A stretch of 64,000 bases of DNA from Levilactobacillus yonginensis. GTDB taxonomy: Bacteria > Bacillota > Bacilli > Lactobacillales > Lactobacillaceae. The position numbers and the translations under genes are program-made. The stretch covers positions 682,001 through 746,000 of the forward strand of contig NZ_OZ061549.1 of NCBI RefSeq assembly GCF_964065165.1. The letters are read 5' to 3'. The notes under the pieces were generated by a model. It was not told where the DNA came from, did no database searches, and saw nothing but the letters and a program-made list of their open reading frames with translations. This document shows positions 45,535-53,559 of the stretch, piece by piece (position 1 is the first letter of the stretch; each line of letters starts with the position of its first letter).

Positions 45535-45861
45535 ATGGCTGCAAAAAATGGACAATTGTATCAACTAAGTCTCACCGGCGTACTCGGTGGGTTAATGGGC
45601 ATTTTCATCACGCGATTCTTCGGTAGTGCGTCTCGCCTAGATCCAGATATTATTCTGAATCAGGTCAAGCACCAATTCCGGCAAGAATCACCGATTGAGG
45701 GTGCCTGGATAGAAAAACGGGCGGTTCCCTTCCAGAAATATGCAGTCAAAGCGCGGGTCTACTACGGTGGTATCACGCGCTACGAAGACGACCAATTGGT
45801 TCAGTACCAGTTCATCGCCGACGCTGCCACTGGAAGTGTCCTGGATATTCACCGGCTTTAA
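45535..45861 (+). CDS. PepSY-like small membrane-anchored protein
   Basis: A 108-residue protein with one N-terminal helix (residues 10-27) and an outside domain ending in QYQFIADAATGSVLDIHRL. That end resembles the PepSY pattern of a beta-strand followed by D-x-x-T-G-x-V. AGGAGG lies upstream of the ATG. Such proteins are frequent in lactobacilli beside the ytpP region, and their task is unknown. It has its own terminator. Confidence 0.7.
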   Translation: MAAKNGQLYQLSLTGVLGGLMGIFITRFFGSASRLDPDIILNQVKHQFRQESPIEGAWIEKRAVPFQKYAVKARVYYGGITRYEDDQLVQYQFIADAATGSVLDIHRL

Positions 45862-45888
45862 TCGTGCATTCGCAATCATATAAAATTA

Positions 45889-45919
45889 GGAACACCAGTT
45901 GTGGCTGGTGTTCCTTTTT
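45889..45919 (+). terminator. Terminator of the PepSY-like gene
   Basis: GGAACACCAG pairs with CTGGTGTTCC, followed by T5. Confidence 0.9.
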
Positions 45920-46009
45920 GTGTCGTCAAGTTCAGCTTCGCAATCCAACACAAAGGTTGAAAGTTCGAAAACTGTTATCAAAGCAAAGCCTTACCCAGCC
46001 ACCTGCGTC

Positions 46010-46168
46010 GGTCAGAGATTCCGCCTGCTGTGGGGAACGCCTACGGCCTGAAAAGCGGTCCTTCGGCTCGGTTTGAAGCCTGGACAAACCACTAGTCTTC
46101 AAACACGTCTCACGCTGTAAGCCGAAAATCGGCTAACACCGTCGACACGGCTGGCTCCACCTCTGACC
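46010..46168. repeat. Folded domain A of the element
   Basis: GGTCAGAG pairs with CTCTGACC across about 140 bases. Inside, GTTTGAAG (46071-46078) can pair with CTTCAAAC (46097-46104), and GCCGA with TCGGC around 46121-46133. The hairpins work on either strand. Confidence 0.5.
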
Positions 46169-46268
46169 GCCTCCAGTTAAATGCGTTCTCAGAAAATAAG
46201 TAGCTTAAATGCCTGAATAACGGTACTTACTCAATATTATTGACCCTCCACTAGGTAACCGAGAATGA

Positions 46269-46413
46269 GCCAAATTTGGACTCAGCCGTGGGATTTTCAA
46301 GTGATTTTCTTGAAAATGGCGACTTAAAAACATGCTTTGCGGCTTCAAGCGAGGGGTAAGACTGCCTTTGGGCTTGTCCCGTCCTTCCCACCGCGTTCCG
46401 GTCCAAATTTGGC
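46269..46413. repeat. Folded domain B of the element
   Basis: GCCAAATTTGGAC (46269-46281) is an exact inverted repeat of GTCCAAATTTGGC (46401-46413). Inside, ATTTTCAAG pairs with CTTGAAAAT (46293-46317), and GTGGGA pairs with TCCCAC. Confidence 0.55.
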
Positions 46414-46522
46414 GAACGGTAAGGCGGCAATTTCCCACTTTGTCTGACTAAGCCTCAACACACGATTCTCGTTACATCAGGCATAGTGGGTATTTCAGTG
46501 TTTTCAACCTTTAGATCCAACA

Positions 46523-46560
46523 CAAAAAAAATGAAGCCAGGCTAACCACGTTAACCCAGC
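46523..46560 (-). terminator. Terminator of pepV-usp
   Basis: On the minus strand GCTGGGTTAAC pairs with GTTAGCCTGGC (three G-U pairs), followed by TTCAT8. The T-run overlaps the right direct repeat of the adjacent element. Confidence 0.75.
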
Positions 46561-46598
46561 AACATCTTTTACAAGGCATTTATGACAGTTAAACCTAA

Positions 46599-47105
46599 CT
46601 AGGCCGTCGGTAAATGCTTCAAGCTCGACGCATGGTTCTCTAAGTCAGTCCGAACAATCAGCACATCACAGACAGCGTTCGCAACGACGTAGCTCGCTGT
46701 GGATCCCATCAACATGCGCTCCACAACATTGACCCCAGTTGCCCCGATCATAATCAGATCCGCGTGATATTCCTTGGGCAAGGTCCGCGCCAAGTCGACC
46801 TTCGCGTGACCGTAGTACACGGAAGTCACCACCTGCTTGACGCCCGCCTTTTGGGCCCGTTGCCGGTATTCGTCGACGGTCTTTTCTTGAATTTGCCGCT
46901 CTTCATCCATCACCTGTTGATCGACATAGCCAAAGCCAACACGCGTATTGTTTCCGAGCCCCACGTAATCGCCACCACTCATGATGGTGATAATGATCAG
47001 TTCGGCATCATTTCTGACCGCCACTGCAATGGCTTTGTCCAATGCCCGTCGTGCCTGCTTAGAACCATCTACACCAACGAGAATGTGTTGATATCTTTCT
47101 GTCAT
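46599..47105 (-). CDS. Universal stress protein (UspA family)
   Basis: A 168-residue Usp-fold protein. It has HILVGVDGSKQARRAL near the start and the ATP-binding pattern G-x2-G-x9-GS in GATGVNVVERMLMGSTASYVV, so it belongs to the nucleotide-binding subgroup. The ATG with AAAGGAG upstream is chosen. It lies about 30 bases after pepV and is probably co-transcribed with it; its client or signal is unknown. Confidence 0.93.
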   Translation of the reverse strand: MTERYQHILVGVDGSKQARRALDKAIAVAVRNDAELIIITIMSGGDYVGLGNNTRVGFGYVDQQVMDEERQIQEKTVDEYRQRAQKAGVKQVVTSVYYGHAKVDLARTLPKEYHADLIMIGATGVNVVERMLMGSTASYVVANAVCDVLIVRTDLENHASSLKHLPTA

Positions 47106-47138
47106 CCCTACCACTCCTTTGACCAATTTTTAAGTGAA

Positions 47139-48539
47139 CTACTTGGTCAATTCGTAGATGGCTTGACCGTAAATGGCCATGGCCTTCAACAAATCAGCTT
47201 CTGGTTGGAATTCATCAGCTTGATGCATCGTATCCTGAGTTCCGGGGAACAGTGCACCGAAGGCCACGCCCCGTTTCATCAACCGACCGTAAGTTCCGCC
47301 ACCCACAACTTCTGGTTGGGCGGTCAAGTCGCCAGTCTGTTGCCGATAAACGTCCATCAAAGTTGCCACGATTGGATCTGCCGGATCAACGTAGTGCGGC
47401 ACCATCTCCCGCCCTTGTTTCAACGTCACGGCCATCTCAACTTCGGCTTTTTCCAAACCAGCCTTAATATCAGCAGCACCAGTCCCAGTTGGGTACCGGA
47501 AGTTGGTGTTGATCAGACCACCTTCATCAGCCTTAAAGGTCATCACCCCGACGTTCATGGTGAGGTCGCCCATCACCTTGTCCGTGTACGCAATCCCCAG
47601 CTTAGTTGCTCGGGAGTCGTCATGGAGACTATTTGCTAACAGACTGAGAAAATCAGCCGCATTCCCACCAAAATCGTACTGGTTCAGGAACGTTGCTAAG
47701 AAAGTCCCGGCATTGATACCATTCTTGGGTTCCATGCCGTGCGCCGCTTTACCAATTACTTGTAAGTGAACGCCACCGGCTACCTGTTCAGCTTCACCGG
47801 TTACGGGAACCTTCGTCAGGAAGGTCGTAAAGTCAGCAATAACTTTTTTAGCATCACTCACTGCAACCGTTGCTTCAGCATCTCGCGGAACCATGTTCTC
47901 TCGTAGACCAGCCTCAAAGTCGCGTAAACTTACGGTGCCCCCATTACCACCGGCAAAGCGGGAAGTGAACGTGACGTTACCCTTTTCACCGTTGATCAGC
48001 GGAAATTCGGCGTCAGGTGAGAAGCCCAACGTTGGTGCGGGTTCTAGGTCGAGGTAATGGTTCATCCCCGTCCAGTCGCTCTCTTCGTCGGTACCAATGA
48101 TGAACCGAATCTTCATTTGGGGGATAATTCCTTCGTCCTTCAACATCTTCAAGCCGTAGTAGGCTGCCAGGGCTGGCCCCTTGTCGTCAGACGTGCCACG
48201 ACCGTATAGCTTGCCATCCTTCTTAGTCAACGTAAAGGGATCCGTGTGCCACCCCTTACCTCCGGGCATCGTGTCGGCATGGCCCAGAATAGCAAGCGTG
48301 TCATCACCTTCACCGTATTCTACGTACCCTACTAAATTATCTAAATTCGTCGTCTTAAAACCGTCACGCTTGGCCAAGTCTAAAAATGCGAGCAAGGCCT
48401 TGGCGGGACCAGGTCCCAATGGATAATCATCGGTAGCCTTGGAATCATCTCGTGAACTATCAATGCCGACCAACGTGGTTAGGTCTGCAACGTAGTCCTG
48501 GTGATACTTTTCTGCTAGCTTTTGCCAATCAATTGCCAT
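47139..48539 (-). CDS. pepV: Dipeptidase PepV
   Basis: A dinuclear-zinc dipeptidase of the M20 family that splits dipeptides made by the lactic proteolytic system. It has ILGHADTMPGGKGWHTDPF, GRGTSDDKGPALAAYYG, GTDEESDWTGM (catalytic Glu pair) and the late GGGTYGRLMKRGVAFGALFPG. Full length at 466 residues. AAGGAGG lies upstream. It is divergent from nnrD and heads the pepV-usp unit. Confidence 0.96.
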   Translation of the reverse strand: MAIDWQKLAEKYHQDYVADLTTLVGIDSSRDDSKATDDYPLGPGPAKALLAFLDLAKRDGFKTTNLDNLVGYVEYGEGDDTLAILGHADTMPGGKGWHTDPFTLTKKDGKLYGRGTSDDKGPALAAYYGLKMLKDEGIIPQMKIRFIIGTDEESDWTGMNHYLDLEPAPTLGFSPDAEFPLINGEKGNVTFTSRFAGGNGGTVSLRDFEAGLRENMVPRDAEATVAVSDAKKVIADFTTFLTKVPVTGEAEQVAGGVHLQVIGKAAHGMEPKNGINAGTFLATFLNQYDFGGNAADFLSLLANSLHDDSRATKLGIAYTDKVMGDLTMNVGVMTFKADEGGLINTNFRYPTGTGAADIKAGLEKAEVEMAVTLKQGREMVPHYVDPADPIVATLMDVYRQQTGDLTAQPEVVGGGTYGRLMKRGVAFGALFPGTQDTMHQADEFQPEADLLKAMAIYGQAIYELTK

Positions 48540-48640
48540 GATTGGACCTCCTTCATTTTATTCGGACCAAACGTCCAGGTTAACTGTCTCCAATTTTAGC
48601 ATACCCCCCGCCAAATGTAAGCCGATTTCATGCCGGAACA

Positions 48641-48649
48641 TGCTATACT
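48641..48649 (+). promoter_or_regulatory. Extended -10 promoter of nnrD
   Basis: TGCTATACT fits the TGnTATAAT pattern, 31 bases above the ATG. Confidence 0.7.
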
Positions 48650-48679
48650 AGAAAAGATACATAAGAGGAGGCTAATCGC

Positions 48680-49513
48680 ATGCAAGAAGCACAACCTTTA
48701 ACTGAAAATATTCTAGCGGCAACGATCCAACAACGCGCCGCCGATAGCTACAAGGGAACCTACGGCCGGGTGACCTTGATTGGCGGTAATCGTAATTTTG
48801 GAGGCGCTATCATTATGGCTAGTGAAGCCGCCGTCTATTCTGGTGCCGGTCTAGTAACGACCATCACCGACGCCAGTAACCAAGACGCCCTTCACGCCCG
48901 GTTGCCAGAAGCGATGTTTGCCGACATCACTGACTTTGACCAATCCCGTGAACTCATCAAGGGATCTGACGTCGTGGTCGTAGGCCCCGGTCTCGGAACA
49001 GATGATGACGCCGCAGCCGTTTTGGCAGACGTCTTCAACGTCATTCAACCCAATCAAATTTTGATCATTGACGGTTCCGCAATCACCCTAGTTGCCGAAC
49101 GTCACCTACCTTTACCAAAGACTCATCTCATCATGACGCCGCACCAAATGGAGTGGCAGCGGTTGAGTGGCATTGCCATTGACAAACAAACGGTAGACTG
49201 GAACTTAGCTATCATCGATCAACTGGACGCGACCATCGTCCTGAAGTCCCACCGCACACAAGTTTATACGAGTAACGGAGTCTACGAAAATACCATTGGC
49301 ACCCCTGCTCAAGCGACTGGTGGTATGGGTGATACGTTGGCCGGCATGGTCGGTGGCTTCACCGCTCAGTTCAAGGATACGGACCAAGCGGTCTTAGCAG
49401 CGGTCTACAGCCATAGTGCCATTGCTGAGGAACTAGCAAAAACACAATACGTGGTCCTGCCCCACCAAATCGTGGCACAATTGCCACAATTTATGAAGGC
49501 ACACGAAGGTTAA
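48680..49513 (+). CDS. nnrD: ADP-dependent NAD(P)H-hydrate dehydratase
   Basis: Repairs hydrated NAD(P)H with ADP (or ATP) as phosphate source. It has the ribokinase-like fold with GRVTLIGGNRNFGGAIIMA, SGAGLVTTIT and the late ATGGMGDTLAGMVGG motif. It is 277 residues and lacks the N-terminal epimerase domain of fused forms. GAGGAGG precedes the ATG. Confidence 0.93.
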   Translation: MQEAQPLTENILAATIQQRAADSYKGTYGRVTLIGGNRNFGGAIIMASEAAVYSGAGLVTTITDASNQDALHARLPEAMFADITDFDQSRELIKGSDVVVVGPGLGTDDDAAAVLADVFNVIQPNQILIIDGSAITLVAERHLPLPKTHLIMTPHQMEWQRLSGIAIDKQTVDWNLAIIDQLDATIVLKSHRTQVYTSNGVYENTIGTPAQATGGMGDTLAGMVGGFTAQFKDTDQAVLAAVYSHSAIAEELAKTQYVVLPHQIVAQLPQFMKAHEG

Positions 49514-49536
49514 AGCCTACCAGTTAACGTGTGATG

Positions 49537-49577
49537 CAAAAGCTGTGCAAACCAACTTACGGTCTGCACAGCTTTTT
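49537..49577 (+). terminator. Terminator of nnrD
   Basis: AAAAGCTGTGCAAACC pairs with GGTCTGCACAGCTTTT, followed by TATT; the stem is long and has one mismatch. Confidence 0.85.
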
Positions 49578-49591
49578 ATTAACGCTTAAAT

Positions 49592-50272
49592 TTACTTTGC
49601 GGGAATGCCTTCACCCAACAAACTGTCAATCTCAATGGCAGTCAGTCCGCGATAGGTCCCAATAGCTAAGTCAACGGGACAACCCAATGGCCCCAGTGCC
49701 GTCCGTTCAACCGGACCGGTCACACCGGGCAGTTGACTCAAGGTCGCTACCGCAGCTGCTAAATCAGTTGTTTCCAGACTGACAGTCGTGGTTTGACTGG
49801 CCTGATCAACTTGGGTCGTTAGCTTTTGAAAAGCTGTATTGGCAGTTATTTCAGGAGCGACGACCCCCGTTAACTGTACCCGACAGGTACTGGACCAATT
49901 CTGGGCAACCACGTCCGTCAAAAACTGCACGTCATCACTAGCAATCACAGCGCCCACGGCTTCCCGCGGCAAATCGGCTAGCGATTCCAACTGCCACTGC
50001 TGATCAAAGCCATTTAGCAGGCTGCCCAAGCTCCGCGGTACCGTTGGGTCCATGCTTAGCTGAAAACCCATGGGCTTATTAAAGACGTAGTACTGCGGCT
50101 GGCGGCCAGCAACGGCCAGATTGTCAACGCGGACGTCATCCTGAGTCATCACCGGTCTACGAGGAGAATCAACCACGACATCATTGACCGTAACTCGGCC
50201 TTGTCGTAGCAGTCGGAAAATTTGGCCGGGTGTTCCCTGGCGGTGTTCCGTTAAGTAACGTTCAATGTTCAT
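49592..50272 (-). CDS. RsuA-like pseudouridine synthase homolog, catalytic motif degenerate
   Basis: A 226-residue member of the RsuA/RluB family with an N-terminal S4 domain (RLLRQGRVTVNDVVVD) and a synthase domain starting YYVFNKPMGF. Where active members have GRLD with the catalytic Asp, this one reads ADLP (in ESLADLPREAVGAVIASDD), so it has no Asp at the normal position and may be inactive. The ATG with AGGAGG upstream is chosen. It lies ten bases after the flippase gene, as ytzG follows ytgP in Bacillus. Confidence 0.8.
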   Translation of the reverse strand: MNIERYLTEHRQGTPGQIFRLLRQGRVTVNDVVVDSPRRPVMTQDDVRVDNLAVAGRQPQYYVFNKPMGFQLSMDPTVPRSLGSLLNGFDQQWQLESLADLPREAVGAVIASDDVQFLTDVVAQNWSSTCRVQLTGVVAPEITANTAFQKLTTQVDQASQTTTVSLETTDLAAAVATLSQLPGVTGPVERTALGPLGCPVDLAIGTYRGLTAIEIDSLLGEGIPAK

Positions 50273-50282
50273 GTTTGACCTC

Positions 50283-51923
50283 CTAACGAATGTGTAGACG
50301 CCGGCGTAACCCAGCAACGCGCGAACCAAGAATTGCATCGGCCAACCGTGATTTCAACACGGAGTATACGTAGAAGTATCCCCCAATAACCGCGGCAACT
50401 GCCACAATCATAAAGTTGATGCTCCGACCCTGACTACCCAGCAAACCACCCAGCAGAGCAACACCACGGGCTAATACGAAAGTTCCTAAAGCTGACAGCA
50501 GAATACCGTTGGTCTTTTTGGCAATACTTGCGTAGTTAATGCCAAATTGGTTGTTTAGCCAATGGACAATCAAGTAACAAGCCACCAGGAAGCCACAACC
50601 AGTCGCGATCAATGGCCCAAAAGCACCAAAGAAGTAAACCAGTGGCCACTGAATGATAAATTTCACAATGGTTCCGACCAAAAAGTAACGAACGGCTCGT
50701 TTATTTTGAGAAATCCCTTGCATCAACGCTGCAACGACCGTATAGAGGCCCAACAGAATTGACAGGTAGGACGAGAAAGCCAGTAGCGAAGCAGCCAAAG
50801 CCTCGTGCGTTGTCCCATAGAACACCAGGTTCAGTGGACGGGCAATTGCAGCCATCCCCAGCGCACTGGGAATCATGATGAATTCAAACATCATGAACGC
50901 ATTCGTCAATTGTGCCGAAATATCCTTTTTATTGCCCTGCGTGTAACTTTGAGAGAGTAGTGGTACAACGGTTACGGCCAGTGCTGAAGACAGGGAGATA
51001 GTAATCATGATTAACTTATTAGCATTAACTCCGAACAACGCGAATAAGTCATTCAGGTGCGCGGCCGTATAGGTACCAGCCATGTGCATAATTGGTGCAA
51101 AGGTGTACTGGTCAATCAGTTGAAAAATCGTGATCCCAGCACCCAGAACAATGAATGGCACAGCTTGCGCAATAATTTCTTGATACAGTTGTTTGGCCGG
51201 TACGACCATTTCATTATTACTATTAGCCACCAGCGAGCGGAATTCATGACGCCGACGCCAGTAGTAGACGCCGAGAATCATCAATCCCCCAAAGGCCCCA
51301 ACTGCGGCTGCAAAAGTTGACTGTGAAACCGCAGTAATCCAGTTGCCCTTCAGGACCCGCATGATGATAAAAGCGGCGCCCAACATGTAAACGACCCGAA
51401 CCAATTGCTCCACAAACTGTGAAATAGCAGACGGGGCCATTTGCTGAAAGCCCTGGAAGTAACCCCGAGTCAGACTCATGGTTGGGATGATCAAGATTGC
51501 CCACGCTAACGAGTGAAGGACGGGAACTAGGTTTGCGTCACCCCCGGTAAAGAGTGGCGCCCCAAAATACATCAACGAGGCAATGACAACACCTGTTAAA
51601 ATAGCTATTTCTAAACCTCGCTTATAGAGGCGAACACTGATACCGTACTCGTTTAAAGCGTTATAGTGGGCCACCTGCTTAGCAATTGCTGAGGGAACCC
51701 CTGCAATCGCCGCAATCAGGAAAAAACTATAGATGTTGTACCCTTTTCCATATAACGCGTTTCCTTGCAAATAAAAGGCTCCAAACCAAATATTCCAAGG
51801 GATAATGTAAACCGCTCCGAGAATCCGCGAGAGAATACTTCCCGCCGTCATCCACGCTGAACCCGCAACCATCTGGTCCTGCGTACTGGCTTGGTTTCCA
51901 GAATTTTCTGAACTTGCCGCCAT
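50283..51923 (-). CDS. YtgP/MurJ-like lipid flippase
   Basis: A 546-residue polytopic protein of the MATE/MOP group with about 14 transmembrane helices. Early motifs are GSAWMTAGSILSRILGAVYIIPW and IPTMSLTRGYFQGFQQMAPSAISQFVEQL, which fit YtgP, the Firmicute MurJ that moves lipid II across the membrane. A basic tail (RVAGLRRRLHIR) ends the protein. I start at the ATG after TAGGG; a TTG six codons earlier is also possible. Confidence 0.85.
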   Translation of the reverse strand: MAASSENSGNQASTQDQMVAGSAWMTAGSILSRILGAVYIIPWNIWFGAFYLQGNALYGKGYNIYSFFLIAAIAGVPSAIAKQVAHYNALNEYGISVRLYKRGLEIAILTGVVIASLMYFGAPLFTGGDANLVPVLHSLAWAILIIPTMSLTRGYFQGFQQMAPSAISQFVEQLVRVVYMLGAAFIIMRVLKGNWITAVSQSTFAAAVGAFGGLMILGVYYWRRRHEFRSLVANSNNEMVVPAKQLYQEIIAQAVPFIVLGAGITIFQLIDQYTFAPIMHMAGTYTAAHLNDLFALFGVNANKLIMITISLSSALAVTVVPLLSQSYTQGNKKDISAQLTNAFMMFEFIMIPSALGMAAIARPLNLVFYGTTHEALAASLLAFSSYLSILLGLYTVVAALMQGISQNKRAVRYFLVGTIVKFIIQWPLVYFFGAFGPLIATGCGFLVACYLIVHWLNNQFGINYASIAKKTNGILLSALGTFVLARGVALLGGLLGSQGRSINFMIVAVAAVIGGYFYVYSVLKSRLADAILGSRVAGLRRRLHIR

Positions 51924-52256
51924 TTGACACCCTACTTTCAATTTGTAAAATTCAACGTAATCCGGGCTTGGATAATTCCAAGCTAATCAAACAAACATTA
52001 TACCATAGCTTTTCTCTCGCAAAAGTCAGAATTCCGTTAAGATTTTTATATTGGCCGTAAGTTCTACAGTGGCCGCCAGAGAATTAAGACCGAGTCCATT
52101 TAGCGGGTCCTAACCACAAAGTTACTCATTTCGTCAAAATAACGAGATTCTTCTCTCAAATCAATCGAAATGCTAGCAGATTTCTTACCGAAGGTCTGGA
52201 ACAGTGGTATGCTGGAAGTAGGCAAAGACACAATATATTCAAGGAGGAATGCCAAT
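51924..52256. other. Divergent intergenic region
   Basis: About 330 bases between the flippase gene and the plus-strand gene at 52257. It holds their promoters, but none is clear enough to name, and no gene is seen. Confidence 0.4.
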
Positions 52257-52577
52257 ATGACGCAGGCAACAGCTGGTTCCACCGCAGCACCAAAGATGCA
52301 GATGTCACCAGAACGGGCAAAACAAGTCGTGAAGATGACCAAAAGCATCCGGGGAAATTTCCCAGAGTTAGCGGCGATTTCTGATGCGCAATTAATTTAT
52401 TCGACCTGGCGCAGTTTCAAGCGGATCGACCAAACCAACGATAGTGATTACACCACGATGGCTGACGTCTTCTTCCACGAATTTGACCGACACGTTTTAA
52501 ACTATCAATTCTCTAAGACGGGGCAAACGGAAACCATTCGTCACCGTTTTTTCGCCGTCTTAACTGAATTACTCTAA
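52257..52577 (+). CDS. Conserved-looking protein of unknown function
   Basis: A 106-residue soluble protein. The start has AAGGAGG with good spacing; the longer frame is not supported. The first 20 residues are Ala/Thr/Gln-rich, then KQVVKMTKSIRGNFPELAA and YSTWRSFKRIDQTNDSDY form a helical, charged core. No signal peptide or metal motif is seen, and I do not recognise a family. It has its own terminator. Confidence 0.7.
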   Translation: MTQATAGSTAAPKMQMSPERAKQVVKMTKSIRGNFPELAAISDAQLIYSTWRSFKRIDQTNDSDYTTMADVFFHEFDRHVLNYQFSKTGQTETIRHRFFAVLTELL

Positions 52578-52589
52578 CCTAAATCAACT

Positions 52590-52619
52590 GGACCCGTCGA
52601 CTATCCGCGGGTCTTTTTG
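52590..52619 (+). terminator. Terminator after the 52257 gene
   Basis: GACCCG pairs with CGGGTC across a short loop, followed by T5. Confidence 0.75.
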
Positions 52620-52635
52620 TTTGCCCGTCTTCTTT

Positions 52636-52664
52636 TTGTCCAACTAAATTAGATGCGGTATACT
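52636..52664 (+). promoter_or_regulatory. Promoter of the flavodoxin-like gene
   Basis: TTGTCC and TATACT are separated by 17 bases. Confidence 0.65.
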
Positions 52665-52700
52665 GAAGAGGTAATTAGTTTAGAGAGTGAGGCGATTCAT

Positions 52701-53465
52701 TTGCGTTATTTAGCGTTACTTGGCAGTCATGAGCGTCACGGCATCACTGCTGGTTACATGGATGCTGTGACCGCGGCCCTTCCCAATTCAGCAAACGTGG
52801 AGACGGTTTTTCTACGCGACTACGATATTTATCCTGATACCAAAGAGAAGACCTGTCCGGCATTGGACGAAATTGAAGCAAAAATGGCCGCCAGTGATTT
52901 TTGGATTATCTGTGCCCCGACTTATTGGGGTGGCATGCCTGGCGTCATGAAACAATTCTTTGATTGTATGCGGTTTCGTCTGGTCCGAATGAACTCTGTG
53001 GCGGACACCCTACCTGGCAAATACAAAGATAAACACTACTTGAGCATGACGAGCTGCTTCATCAGCTCCACTGAAAATTTGGCGACTGGCATTACCGACC
53101 AAACCTTTGTAACCATCGACCGAGTGCTGACCGGCGCCGGTCTAATCAAAGTCGGTGAATTCGTGGGAACTGGTACCTGGGGAACGAAGGCACCACGACC
53201 CGAAAAGCTCGCTGAGTGCACGCGTTGGGGCAAAAAGATTGCCAACCGGCCACGAAAGGATGATAACACTTTGAAACGATATATCTTATTATTCATCATG
53301 ATTGCCGTCATGGCTCTGATTACGATGGGGCTCCAGGCATGGTGGTTTGGCGTCTTTGCTGCTGGAAAATTCTGGCTGACCTACGCCACATTTGTCGTTA
53401 TCTTCTACGTTTTACTCGCCAGCATTTTACATTTCTTCACTTTTGTCAGACATCGTCGTCGGTAA
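52701..53465 (+). CDS. Flavodoxin-like NAD(P)H oxidoreductase with a membrane anchor
   Basis: A 254-residue protein. Residues 1 to about 190 form a flavodoxin-like fold with LALLGSHERHGITAGY (phosphate loop), SDFWIICAPTYWGGMPGVMKQFFD and MTSCFISS, typical of FMN-dependent NADPH oxidoreductases. The last 60 residues contain two transmembrane helices, which is unusual. The start is TTG with GTGAGG eight bases upstream. It might deliver electrons to a membrane partner; the partner is not visible. Confidence 0.8.
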   Translation: MRYLALLGSHERHGITAGYMDAVTAALPNSANVETVFLRDYDIYPDTKEKTCPALDEIEAKMAASDFWIICAPTYWGGMPGVMKQFFDCMRFRLVRMNSVADTLPGKYKDKHYLSMTSCFISSTENLATGITDQTFVTIDRVLTGAGLIKVGEFVGTGTWGTKAPRPEKLAECTRWGKKIANRPRKDDNTLKRYILLFIMIAVMALITMGLQAWWFGVFAAGKFWLTYATFVVIFYVLLASILHFFTFVRHRRR

Positions 53466-53484
53466 TTCAGTCATTTTACATACC

Positions 53485-53517
53485 AGGGTTTGGAACAAAC
53501 GTTCCAGGCTCTTTTTT
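53485..53517 (+). terminator. Terminator after the flavodoxin-like gene
   Basis: GGGTTTGGAAC pairs with GTTCCAGGCTC (with G-U pairs) across AAAC, followed by T6. Confidence 0.8.
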
Positions 53518-53559
53518 GCGCCCTAAACGTATATAGCTAACTGTCTGCTGGCCCCTGCT

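Larger units (their letters stand above)
45943..46526. mobile_element. MITE-like element with two folded domains
   Basis: Inverted repeats AAAGGTTGAAA (45952-45962) and TTTCAACCTTT (46502-46512) delimit about 560 bases with no gene. Immediately outside, ATCCAACACAAA (45943-45954) is repeated in direct order (46515-46526), like a target duplication. Inside are two structured parts: 46010-46168, closed by GGTCAGAG/CTCTGACC, and 46269-46413, closed by a 13-base repeat. The right end abuts the usp terminator. A mobile origin is inferred; no transposase is encoded. Confidence 0.55.

Noticed and set aside
46205..46438. 77-codon minus-strand frame in the large intergenic element
   Set aside because: It has no ribosome site or recognisable domain and runs through domain B, whose inverted repeats explain its composition.
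45952..46514. Lacto-usp or 6S-like RNA beside the usp gene
   Set aside because: That motif is described upstream of usp genes. Here the region faces the 3' end of usp, and I could not match its consensus by eye. A covariance-model search would decide it.
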